From positions 1 through 24,782 of the IMG/VR virus record IMGVR_UViG_3300018481_000073: 24,782 nucleotides of DNA. The stretch is one strand, 5' to 3'. Shown here piece by piece: positions 1 to 7,338 of the stretch (positions are counted from its first letter, which is position 1; every line of letters begins with the position of its first letter). Under the pieces are notes generated by a model, which did not search any database, was not told the origin of the DNA, and was given only the letters and a program-made list of their open reading frames with translations. The stretch is from a virus. A program made the position numbers and the translations under genes.

Positions 1-40
1 CGGGCACCAGCGCGGTGACCTTGACGATCAGCCTCGCCAT
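1..40 (-). CDS. Start of a further late gene (partial, cut by window edge)
   Basis: An ATG at 40-38 lies 2 nt after the TAA stop of the upstream endolysin gene and opens a frame that stays open to the window edge. Only 13 residues are visible (MARLIVKVTALVP), hydrophobic with two basic residues near the start. The position directly after an endolysin and the apolar start would fit a holin or another small membrane protein, but 13 residues cannot establish this. The tight spacing is the same as elsewhere in the operon, which is the main reason to call a gene. Confidence 0.5.
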   Translation of the reverse strand, partial: MARLIVKVTALVP

Positions 41-42
41 GA

Positions 43-768
43 TTATGCGTCGTCGCCCGCGACGTTGACCGTGATCGCGTTGCGCGGCTTGATCTGATCC
101 AGAGTGCCCTTGAGCGCCTTGATCCAGGACTCCGTCACGTTCGCGTAGGAGCCGGTGTCCAGGGTCGCCGCGATGGCGTTGCTGTTGCCACCGACGACTG
201 ATCCCGACAGGTATTCCATCCACCAGCCGGAACTGGGGTTGAACACGATGTAGACGGTCGCGCCGTCCGAGACCCGCTTGTAGTAGGCCCCACTGTTCTT
301 TGCCACGTCTTCGTCCTCCTCATCATCGTCGGGTGGTGGTGTAGGGATGCTCACGTCGCCGACGTACAACGCGAAGTCTATGGTGGGGGCGCTCCACGCC
401 TCTTGCGCCCACAAGGTCTGGTGATCGTGGGGACCGTAGTACCAGTCGTCCCCGAAGCCGCTGGCCCCCGAGAGGCCGAGCGCCTGGCCGCGCGTCACGC
501 GCTGGCCGACGTTGACCCGGACCTCGGCCATGTGCAGGGAGCGGGTGGTGCGGCCATCAAGCAGCCGGTACTCGACGAACCTGCCCATCGCGCCACTGTT
601 GGAGCGCTTGACGTCGGTGATGACCCCGGCCTCGACGGCGCGGAGGATGGACCCGTAGTGGCAGCCGTAGTCCGTGCCCGCCTCGGTGGAGGGTGGCCGA
701 CGGTCCCGGTGGCATTGCCAGGAGCAGCTGACGTAGCTGGTGCTGGTGGGAAGTGCGTATCCGGCCAT
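43..768 (-). CDS. M23-family peptidase, probable endolysin with extra C-terminal domain
   Basis: Predicted 241-aa peptidoglycan endopeptidase of the M23 (lysostaphin/LytM) zinc metallopeptidase family, which cuts peptide cross-links in the cell wall. Probable zinc ligands are H20, D33 (in GTDYG) and the second His of H114-D-H116. H79 in the SLHMAEV strand is the usual extra active-site His. The core 'VNVGQRVTRGQALG' and 'SGASGFG' segments are typical of M23 beta-sheet cores. A Pro/Asp/Glu-rich linker (about 142-155) leads to a separate C-terminal domain of about 85 residues rich in aromatic residues and Gly, probably for wall binding (inference). The ATG at 768 is chosen over an in-frame upstream codon at 792 because GAGGAG lies about 7 nt before it. 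It sits after the tail genes and before a possible holin, so lysis is likelier than a tail-tip lysin, though the latter is not excluded. No signal peptide is seen. Confidence 0.85.
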   Translation of the reverse strand: MAGYALPTSTSYVSCSWQCHRDRRPPSTEAGTDYGCHYGSILRAVEAGVITDVKRSNSGAMGRFVEYRLLDGRTTRSLHMAEVRVNVGQRVTRGQALGLSGASGFGDDWYYGPHDHQTLWAQEAWSAPTIDFALYVGDVSIPTPPPDDDEEDEDVAKNSGAYYKRVSDGATVYIVFNPSSGWWMEYLSGSVVGGNSNAIAATLDTGSYANVTESWIKALKGTLDQIKPRNAITVNVAGDDA

Positions 769-778
769 ATGGGTCTCC

Positions 779-1573
779 TCAGAAAGTCGCAAGGGCGATG
801 CGCCGCCAGCTGTTCGCGGTGACGCAGACGTAGAAGTAGGTGCTGTCCCAGGCGATCTGGCCCTGAGCCCCTACAGCGGATGAGGATGCGGGAGGATACG
901 ACGCCATCTGCACCCTCCCCGGAATCACGACCGTCTCAGATGACGTGCCGAGCTTGATCTGGTTGTCGGCTGACGTGAACGCATAGGTTCCGATTGCCAC
1001 GCTGGCGTCATGGTCCGCGACCGCAGACCGGCCGAGCGCGACCGACCGGAGCCCATATGCAGCCGACAGGTAGCCGATCGACATCGACTCCTCACCCGCG
1101 GCATCCGAGCTATACCCGATGGCGATGGCGCCGTCTTCCTCCGCTTCCGACACCCTGCCGATCGCGATCCCATCCGACAGAGACGCCGTCGCATAGTTGC
1201 CAATCGCGATCGCGTAGTAGTCGTTCGCGACCGCGGTGTCGCCGAGGGCGATAGCAGCGTCTCCTACCGCCTCCGTGTCGACACCGAGAGCGATGGAGTT
1301 CTCCCCGGTGCCCGGGTGCAGGCTGTCCCCGCCACCGCCACCCCCGGTGGCGGTGATGGTGACGGTGTTGCCGGCGTCGTTGACGCTGATGGTGACGTTC
1401 GATCCGGCGACCAGCGTCGCGCCGATGATGTCCCGGACCTCTTCGATGGTCAGCCCACCCGGAGGCCCCACCGCACCAGGCTTCGACCGCCTGCGCTCGA
1501 GCGCGACGAGCCGACGCTGTGTGCCGCTGATGAAGGAGGCCAGGTCGCGGGGGACATCCCCCACGCCGGTCAC
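779..1573 (-). CDS. Tail fibre/minor tail protein with YadA-head-like beta-roll
   Basis: Predicted 264-aa virion fibre. The N-terminal part (1-35) has an Arg-rich helix (QRRLVALERRR) like the coiled-coil anchors of minor tail proteins. A beta-rich linker ending in a run of six Gly follows. Residues about 93-206 carry eight repeats of the S/A-h-A-h-G type (SIALG, AIALG, AIAIG, SMSIG and so on) whose Gly recurs every 14 residues exactly. This is the signature of the YadA/Hia trimeric autotransporter head, a left-handed trimeric beta-roll. The C-terminus (GQIAWDSTYFYVCV) is a common end of phage fibres. The GTG at 1573 overlaps the upstream TGA (GTGA) and has GAAGG 7 nt before it, so I prefer it to the more distal GTG at 1606. 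A role as a trimeric receptor-binding fibre at the tail tip is inferred. Confidence 0.8.
   Translation of the reverse strand: MTGVGDVPRDLASFISGTQRRLVALERRRSKPGAVGPPGGLTIEEVRDIIGATLVAGSNVTISVNDAGNTVTITATGGGGGGDSLHPGTGENSIALGVDTEAVGDAAIALGDTAVANDYYAIAIGNYATASLSDGIAIGRVSEAEEDGAIAIGYSSDAAGEESMSIGYLSAAYGLRSVALGRSAVADHDASVAIGTYAFTSADNQIKLGTSSETVVIPGRVQMASYPPASSSAVGAQGQIAWDSTYFYVCVTANSWRRIALATF
956..1297 (-). repeat. Eight 14-residue (42-nt) YadA-head-type repeats
   Basis: Within the fibre gene, the motif hydrophobic-Ala-hydrophobic-Gly recurs with Gly at every 14th codon, eight times, without insertions. Each unit has the form x-I-A-I-G followed by about nine polar or small residues, usually with an Ala four to five positions after the Gly. 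The repetition is clear in protein but diverged in DNA, which suggests old duplication under structural constraint. Confidence 0.85.
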
Positions 1574-2001
1574 GCCAGCGCCTTCCCCACCAGTACGCCC
1601 GCCCACACGCCGCCAGCCTGGATCAGCGTGATCCAGTCGATGGAGGCAGCGGGTGTCGACAGCACTGGGCTGATGTTGCCCGGGAACTTCACGACCGCGG
1701 GCCAGGTGATGGTCCGGGATCCCGCGTCACCCTGCACGATAAGCAGGTCGATACGTGCCGTGTTCACCGGCAGGGTCACGGTGGTCGCGTTCGCTTCCAG
1801 GTTCACCAGCGCAGATGCGTAGCCGCCGAGCACCGACAGGTCGAGCGAGCCGACCGTGGTGTGCTCGATGATCGTCTGCGCGGGCGCGATCGAGATGGTG
1901 TACGGAGACGAGAGGTTGCCCGTCCCGCTGATGTCGAGGCCGTTGCCAGCCACGATTTGGCAGGAGCACGAAGACCCTGCACATGAGCACCTTCCGGGCA
2001 T
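1570..2001 (-). CDS. Small minor tail protein with N-terminal CxCx4CxC cluster
   Basis: Predicted 143-aa beta-rich virion protein. It opens with a compact Cys cluster, C5-S-C7-x4-C12-S-C14, then 'IVAGNGLDISGTGN', a segment often found near the start of actinophage fibre and minor tail proteins. The rest alternates hydrophobic and polar residues without helices or membrane segments, consistent with a beta-sandwich or fibre-base domain. The ATG at 2001 lies 3 nt after the hub gene stop and has GAGGAG 6-7 nt upstream. Its place between the hub-like protein and the YadA-like fibre suggests a tail-tip structural or fibre-attachment role (inference). The same Cys spacing recurs in the neck adaptor at 13922-14761. 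Confidence 0.65.
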   Translation of the reverse strand: MPGRCSCAGSSCSCQIVAGNGLDISGTGNLSSPYTISIAPAQTIIEHTTVGSLDLSVLGGYASALVNLEANATTVTLPVNTARIDLLIVQGDAGSRTITWPAVVKFPGNISPVLSTPAASIDWITLIQAGGVWAGVLVGKALA

Positions 2002-2004
2002 TTC

Positions 2005-3186
2005 CTACTCCTCTGGTTCGGGTTCTACGACGTCGCTGTCCGGCCGAGTGGCCGGCACCAGCGTCACCTGGATCGTCTCACCCTCGGTCGTCTCCGTCAC
2101 GGTGAGCAGATGCAGCTTCTGCATCTGGGCGACGTTCCGCGAGTTCAGCGTAGCGAGCAGCGGGATCTGCGTCCCGGGCACCAGGTGATCAATGGTCAGT
2201 CCCGGCGAAAGCCGGATGCCGCTGTTGTCGGGGACGCGCACCTCGATGGGCACCGGCGAGCGACCGTACAGATTGCGCAGCGCCTGGCTGTTGAGCTCGG
2301 CCTGCGTGGGCGAGTCGCTGTTCTCCTCGTCGTACACCGTGAAGATCTTCGTCCACGGCCCGTAGTAGCCGTTGCTCTCGCCGGCCCCGCCGTACGAGCC
2401 GTCGTCAGCGACGGTGAAGGCGACCGCTGCGAAGTCAGCGCCGTAGGCGGTGACGATCACCTCGCCGAAGAAGTCGGCCTCGGTCAGCATCCGGGTCTTG
2501 CCGATGTAGCGCGAGACATCCCAGATGTGGATGGCCCGGCCGACCACGGTGTAGTCGATCCCGCCGGTGCGCGCGTAGTTGTCAAGGTGCTCGCCGACCG
2601 ACATCTGGAACGGCTGCGTCCAGGCCGATGTCCTCGCCTCGTTCGGCTCGTGGTGCACCACGAGGAACGGCAGCACATTGATCGGCGGGTCGATGTCCTC
2701 CCACGCCGGGACGGTGATGACCGTGGTGTCGTCGGATGCCAGGTAGTCGAACGGGTTGGTGAGCTCGTAGTTGAAGATGTTCTGCATCCGGGTGGTGACC
2801 TCGATCGGGCCGTCGCCCTCGATCGAGTTGTCCCAGTCCTTGGTCAGCGGCCTGCCGAATGCGTAGTCGAGGACGTCCCTTGCAGCGACCTCCACGTAGT
2901 TCTGGTGCCAGCCCACCCGGCCGATCGGCCCCTCCCACACCCGCTCGTCGCCGCGGTAGATCACGAGCTCACTGCGCTTCGGCTCGATCTGCTCGAGCGT
3001 GCGCGCCTGGCGCGAGCACGCCGACGCCGAGATCAGCAGCGACGCCTCGCTCACCTCATCGCGCCGTCGATCCCACCTGACCTGCGACAGGTCGACGAGC
3101 TCGCCGACGCGGCGCTTGCCGCCGCGGTCGGTGATGAAGGCGTGGTGGAGCTCGATGCACTCGCCGCCGTAGAGGCCCTTCGCCAT
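2005..3186 (-). CDS. Minor tail protein, probable baseplate hub (Gp37-like)
   Basis: Predicted 393-aa protein resembling the siphovirus 'Gp37-like' hub proteins of actinophages, which occupy the tail-tip position of phage T4 gp27 or lambda gpL-type hubs. Visible features are an N-terminal beta domain with 'LVDLSQVRWDRRRDEVSEA', then 'VWEGPIGRVGW...VEVAARDVLDYAFGR', a pattern in which a strand-rich domain leads into 'ARDVLDY'. A C-terminal beta domain has 'LSPGLTIDHLVPGTQIPL' and ends in an acidic tail. The ATG at 3186 overlaps the preceding stop by one base (TGATG), with GGAGA upstream. It follows the FN3 minor tail gene and precedes small fibres, the usual place for a hub. Function is inferred from family resemblance and order. 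Confidence 0.75.
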   Translation of the reverse strand: MAKGLYGGECIELHHAFITDRGGKRRVGELVDLSQVRWDRRRDEVSEASLLISASACSRQARTLEQIEPKRSELVIYRGDERVWEGPIGRVGWHQNYVEVAARDVLDYAFGRPLTKDWDNSIEGDGPIEVTTRMQNIFNYELTNPFDYLASDDTTVITVPAWEDIDPPINVLPFLVVHHEPNEARTSAWTQPFQMSVGEHLDNYARTGGIDYTVVGRAIHIWDVSRYIGKTRMLTEADFFGEVIVTAYGADFAAVAFTVADDGSYGGAGESNGYYGPWTKIFTVYDEENSDSPTQAELNSQALRNLYGRSPVPIEVRVPDNSGIRLSPGLTIDHLVPGTQIPLLATLNSRNVAQMQKLHLLTVTETTEGETIQVTLVPATRPDSDVVEPEPEE

Positions 3187-5396
3187 CAGCTTCTCCGGGT
3201 GAGGTAGATGTTGGTGTCGAAATCGTCGATCGTGACGTCCAGATCCATGTCGAGCGAGATCATGTACTGGATCCCGCAGCTGAGTACCGGCCAGGTTGCC
3301 GGCGTCCCGCCAGTGCCGTAGAGCAGGTGGTCGGCGGCCAGGCCCTCACCGCCCGCGACCTCGGCGAACACGCGCTGCAGTGGCCCGTCGATGGTGAGCA
3401 CCGTATCCCTCGGCACGTACGTGATGATCTGCTCGGCGCAGTACGCGGTCGGCTCAACATCCAGCGCGTCGAACTCGAACGGGTTCGGGTAGTACCGGAT
3501 GCGCAGCTGCCGCAGGCTCACCAGTGGCTTCGTGGTCAGCACCAGCGTGGGCAGCACGGCGAGCCAGTCTGAGACCTCGGTCTTCGGGATCGGGATCCAG
3601 TACCGTCGCCAGACGCCGAGCTCGTCGATGCACTCGTCGATGATCGACGGCGGCCGCGGCGGCTGCGGCACCGGGTCGCAGAGCGGGTCGGCGAGCGGGT
3701 CGACCTCGTTGACATCCTTCGTCAGCCGGTACGACTCGGATGCGTGCGTGGCGCCCGCGAACCGGTAGTCGTACTGGGAGGTGTCCGGGGTGGAGCCATC
3801 GAAGTAGGTCAGCAGCTTCGTACCGAGGGACAGCATCGCGCCGTCCATCGTGATGACGTCGCCACCGCGATAGTTGGTGTGGCCGTCCCCGGCGACGTCG
3901 ATGATGCCCACCGCCGCGTAGGCGGCGCCGGCGGGACTCGTCCCCCACGTCGACAGCCGGGTGAGGGTGTTGGCGCGCACCAGCCGCGCCGAGCCCACAG
4001 TCTGGCTGATGAGCACGCCGGTCTCGTCCATCCAGGAGATGATCGCCGCCACCCGGTTCTGCCGGAGCAGCGTCATGTAGATCGAGCCGTTGTACTGCAC
4101 GCCGCTCGCGACCACAGCCCAACCGGGAGCCGCTCGTTGCGTGCCAGCGATGAAGCCGGGCTGGGTGGAGTCGCTGAAGAACGTCACCCGCGTCCCCATC
4201 GTGCCGGTGCGGGTGCCGAAGTTGGCAGTGACGCGGTGCACGACCCCGGTGGCGCCGGTCCAGGAGTAGAACGGCTCCCACCCGGTGGGGACGTGGCCGA
4301 CCGCGATCGACGTCGACGCATCTGCGGTACTCGACCAGCGGTAGTCCTCGTCGTCGGTGCTCGGTGTGCTGCCGTCGAAGTAGTCGCCGGGGTTGGTGGA
4401 CGGGTTCGGCTGGGTGACGTACTGGGTGCTAGAGACCGGCGCCTCGCCGACCGCGTTCTTCGCGGTGACCCGCCACGAGTACCGCTGCCCCGGCTTCAGC
4501 CCGCTGATTGTCGGCGTCGAGTCGGTGGTCTCAGTGGTGACCGCCAGCCCGTTCGCGGCGTTCGACGACGTGACCGGCTGGTGAACGATCTTGTAGCCGT
4601 TGGCCGAGGGGCTGGACGCCGGCGGGGTGATGAACAGGTTCGCGGTGCGACCGGCCGCACCCGGCACCACGAGGAACGTCGCCGCGGTCGAGGGCTTTGC
4701 GCCCAGGAACACCGAGCGGGTGACGCTCGCCACGCCGCCCTTCTTGCCGGCGCCGTTGGTGACGGCGTTCTTCGCCATCGCCCGCACGTAGTACGTCTTG
4801 CCCGGCGACAGTCCCGTCATGGTGGTGTCGCTGGCGGTGGTGATCTCCTTCGCGATCGACGCGAAGTTCGAGACGGTGGACGCCTGCACGGTGTAGCTGG
4901 TAACCGTGGCGCCGCCATTGTCGCTCGGCAGCGTGAGGTCGATCTTGATCGACGTGCCATCGGTGCCCGGAGTGGCCGCCAGCCCCGGCGCGGCGGGAGC
5001 CTGCTCCCAGTCCATGTGGCCGGGCTGCTCGCCGTTCGGCGACCAGTTCACCGCCTGCTCTGCCCCGGACACCCAGTAGGTGGTGTATTTCCCGGAGTGC
5101 AGTAGGCCCAGCTTGATGTCGCCGGACTCCTGCGTCACCCGGAACGCGAAGACGCCCCCGGAGTTGGCGAAGCTCCCGGACGGAAGCCACCCGGACGGGC
5201 CGTATGCGAACCGGAAGGCACGGTCGCCGGTGCCCGCGTCACCCACCACCCGGGTGACGTGGATCGGCCTGCTGCCGTCGTAGATGCGGCGAGCGGTGGG
5301 AAACGGCAGGTTCGGGGTGCGCCAGCCATCACCGACGTATCCAGTGTGAGTGCTCTTTGTGACGCCGCCGGCGCCCCAGGTACTAGTTGGCATCAT
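3186..5396 (-). CDS. Minor tail protein with two FN3 domains and carbohydrate-binding-like modules
   Basis: Predicted 736-aa tail-tip protein. Residues 1-130 form a beta-rich N-terminal domain. Residues about 133-227 and 232-328 are fibronectin type III-like domains: each has the 'SYTVQAST...TTMTGLSPGKTYYVRAMAKNAV' type of C-terminal half, and the second reads 'TISGLKPGQRYSWRVTAKNAVG'. Two copies of the YFDGSTP motif (near 339 and 544) flank a module of about 200 residues typical of carbohydrate-binding-like domains in actinophage minor tail proteins. A Pro-rich hinge (about 575-600) leads to a C-terminal beta domain. Start codons at 5396 and 5393 are adjacent, and GGGGG lies just upstream. 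It starts 7 nt after the distal tail gene stop. A likely role is host-surface polysaccharide binding at the tail tip. Confidence 0.75.
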   Translation of the reverse strand: MMPTSTWGAGGVTKSTHTGYVGDGWRTPNLPFPTARRIYDGSRPIHVTRVVGDAGTGDRAFRFAYGPSGWLPSGSFANSGGVFAFRVTQESGDIKLGLLHSGKYTTYWVSGAEQAVNWSPNGEQPGHMDWEQAPAAPGLAATPGTDGTSIKIDLTLPSDNGGATVTSYTVQASTVSNFASIAKEITTASDTTMTGLSPGKTYYVRAMAKNAVTNGAGKKGGVASVTRSVFLGAKPSTAATFLVVPGAAGRTANLFITPPASSPSANGYKIVHQPVTSSNAANGLAVTTETTDSTPTISGLKPGQRYSWRVTAKNAVGEAPVSSTQYVTQPNPSTNPGDYFDGSTPSTDDEDYRWSSTADASTSIAVGHVPTGWEPFYSWTGATGVVHRVTANFGTRTGTMGTRVTFFSDSTQPGFIAGTQRAAPGWAVVASGVQYNGSIYMTLLRQNRVAAIISWMDETGVLISQTVGSARLVRANTLTRLSTWGTSPAGAAYAAVGIIDVAGDGHTNYRGGDVITMDGAMLSLGTKLLTYFDGSTPDTSQYDYRFAGATHASESYRLTKDVNEVDPLADPLCDPVPQPPRPPSIIDECIDELGVWRRYWIPIPKTEVSDWLAVLPTLVLTTKPLVSLRQLRIRYYPNPFEFDALDVEPTAYCAEQIITYVPRDTVLTIDGPLQRVFAEVAGGEGLAADHLLYGTGGTPATWPVLSCGIQYMISLDMDLDVTIDDFDTNIYLTRRS

Positions 5397-5403
5397 GCAC
5401 CCC

Positions 5404-7260
5404 CTACGGGATCGTCAGTGCGACGGCGTCGATGTACAGTTCGATCGTCGCCCCTGCGTCCCAGCTGGTGACGCCCATGTCGACCTCGATCATCACTGAG
5501 TCTGCACCGGACGGCACGTCGATGGAGCTCATCGAGATCGGCCCACTGCCGCCGCCCCACTGGGTGCCGATGATGGTGATGCCGTTGTCGACGCCGCCGT
5601 TGCGCCAGGTCGCGGTGACCGTCTTGGTACCGGGCGTGTATGAGGCGGTGTCCACCCCGTACGCCCAGACGGTGATCGACATCCGGGTCTGCGCGGTGGC
5701 ATTGGGGAAGCTGACGGTGTAGCGCCCGGCGATCGCGCCGAGAGTGCCGCTGCTGCTGGGTGTCGCCACCACCCGATAGGATCTGGCACCTTCCGCCGCG
5801 ACCGATGTGGAGAAGGCGGCGCTGCCAGCGCCGAGGCCCGACGACGTGAAGAACGACCAGCCGGTGGTGTTGACCTCCACTGACGGGTTGGTGGCGTAGT
5901 TCGTCGCCACCGTGACCTCGGGCCCGACCACGCCGACCGAGGCGTACGGGATCAGGTTGTACGGCACGTCGGCGTAGACGGTGGAGATCGACGAGTCGAG
6001 CGGAATCTCCTTGGTCAGCGAATAGATATAGGGCGTCGCGGCGGCCACCGTGAACTCCACGACGTAGCCCCAGAACTCGTCGCGATGCAGTGTCTCCATC
6101 ACGATCGGGCCGCTGATCGTGACGACGCCGTGCATCACCCGGCGCAACCCGTCGATGGTCAGGTCGTAGAGCACGTCATCGGGGACGTCGACGAACTCGG
6201 CGATCTCGTGCACCGACGCCGAGTTGTTCTCCTCGCCCTTCCATGTGAAGCGCTCGTACTCGCTCGGCGTCGAGGTGCCGTCGAAGAACGGCGAGACCTC
6301 GTCACCGCGCTCGGCCATCACCCGGCGCACGTCGAGCGTCGCGCCCATCGGCTGGTCGCTGGCGAGCAGGATGTAGACGCCCGCCCACACCGCGCCGACC
6401 GGGGGTGTCGCGGTGACCGCGATCCTCGTCCAGTCGTGGCTCATCGTCGGGACGCCATCCTGCGTCCCGGAGGAGATGAAGGTGCCGTTGGCGGTCATCC
6501 AGAGCAGCCGCATCACCGCCGCTGCGGCGGTGATGCCCAGCCGGACTCCGGCCTGGAAGGTGAGCGCCTCGCCCGGGATGACGGGGATGCGCGTGGCGGG
6601 CGTGGTCAGGTTGAAGAACGCGAAGCCCGGAGCGTTGACCTCGCCGCGCACGTAGTCGCCCTCGAACGGATCGGTGACGAAGGTCTTCTCCATGCCGACC
6701 GCGTCCCAGAGCGCGGCCGTCCGGGGGGTGGGCTGCGGGAACAGGTTGGTGGTGACCGGCGCGAACACCAGATCCTTCACCGTGACGTCGTCGCGTGTCG
6801 GCGGGCAGGCCGTGAAGAAACAGGCGTCGACCTCGCCGCAGGTGCCGGCGTGCGTCGAGCACGCCTGCAGTTCCAGCGCGGCATCCAGCCAGTTCAGCCC
6901 GGCCTCGAGCGCGTCCTGCCCCTGCGCCATCAGCACAGCCCGAGCGCGGACCTGCTTCACCGAGCGCCGCACGCCCTGGATCACGCCGCCGTCGGCGATC
7001 CCCTCGGTGATCGACGCGGTGCGGGTGGAGTCGCTCAGCCCCTTGAGCTCGAGCGGGTACGCGCCGTAGAAGCGATGCGTGGCCTCGTCGTCCTCGTCGT
7101 ACCAGGGAGCGTCGGAGATCAGGCCGCCCTGGTAGGGCAGGTCACCGAGTGCCTCGTCGAGCCCCTGGCAGTCGCCGAGCTTGAACCAGCCAGCCGGACA
7201 GTCTGCAGCCTTGGCGTAGTGGAACGCCCGCTGCTGGTTCAGGATCTCCGTCCCGCCCAT
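5404..7260 (-). CDS. Distal tail protein-like minor tail protein with inserted carbohydrate-binding-like modules
   Basis: Predicted 618-aa protein directly downstream of the tape measure, the conserved place of the distal tail protein (Dit). The N-terminal region (1-165) and a segment near 351-450 look like the split Dit core. Between them (about 170-350) lies a beta-sandwich-like module ending 'FFDGTSTPSEYERFTW'. A second begins at 'NYATNPSVEVNTTGWS' (about 453) and runs to the C-terminus. Such modules are carbohydrate-binding-like (CBM4/9 type) in other phage tails. Cys residues cluster at 134-152. The ATG at 7260 is the first usable start after an in-frame TGA, but no strong ribosome binding site precedes it; a short ORF at 7285-7338 may couple its translation. 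Domain limits are read by eye. Confidence 0.75.
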   Translation of the reverse strand: MGGTEILNQQRAFHYAKAADCPAGWFKLGDCQGLDEALGDLPYQGGLISDAPWYDEDDEATHRFYGAYPLELKGLSDSTRTASITEGIADGGVIQGVRRSVKQVRARAVLMAQGQDALEAGLNWLDAALELQACSTHAGTCGEVDACFFTACPPTRDDVTVKDLVFAPVTTNLFPQPTPRTAALWDAVGMEKTFVTDPFEGDYVRGEVNAPGFAFFNLTTPATRIPVIPGEALTFQAGVRLGITAAAAVMRLLWMTANGTFISSGTQDGVPTMSHDWTRIAVTATPPVGAVWAGVYILLASDQPMGATLDVRRVMAERGDEVSPFFDGTSTPSEYERFTWKGEENNSASVHEIAEFVDVPDDVLYDLTIDGLRRVMHGVVTISGPIVMETLHRDEFWGYVVEFTVAAATPYIYSLTKEIPLDSSISTVYADVPYNLIPYASVGVVGPEVTVATNYATNPSVEVNTTGWSFFTSSGLGAGSAAFSTSVAAEGARSYRVVATPSSSGTLGAIAGRYTVSFPNATAQTRMSITVWAYGVDTASYTPGTKTVTATWRNGGVDNGITIIGTQWGGGSGPISMSSIDVPSGADSVMIEVDMGVTSWDAGATIELYIDAVALTIP

Positions 7261-7284
7261 CTCGAAGTAACCACTGAAGATGAG

Positions 7285-7338
7285 TCAGCCCACCTTCCTG
7301 CGAGCGAGGCTCGCCCTCGAAGACCAGACACTGAACAT
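7285..7338 (-). CDS. Possible 17-codon ORF between tape measure and distal tail genes
   Basis: An ATG overlapping the tape measure TGA by one base (TGATG) opens a 17-residue frame (MFSVWSSRASLARRKVG) ending in TGA 24 nt before the next gene's ATG. The TGATG junction is used by real genes in this operon. The peptide is basic and has no recognisable domain. It contains an AGGAAGG that is too far from the next start to act as its ribosome binding site, and a GCGAG/CTCGC hairpin at 7300-7314. It may be a coupling or leader ORF, or chance. Confidence 0.25.
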   Translation of the reverse strand: MFSVWSSRASLARRKVG

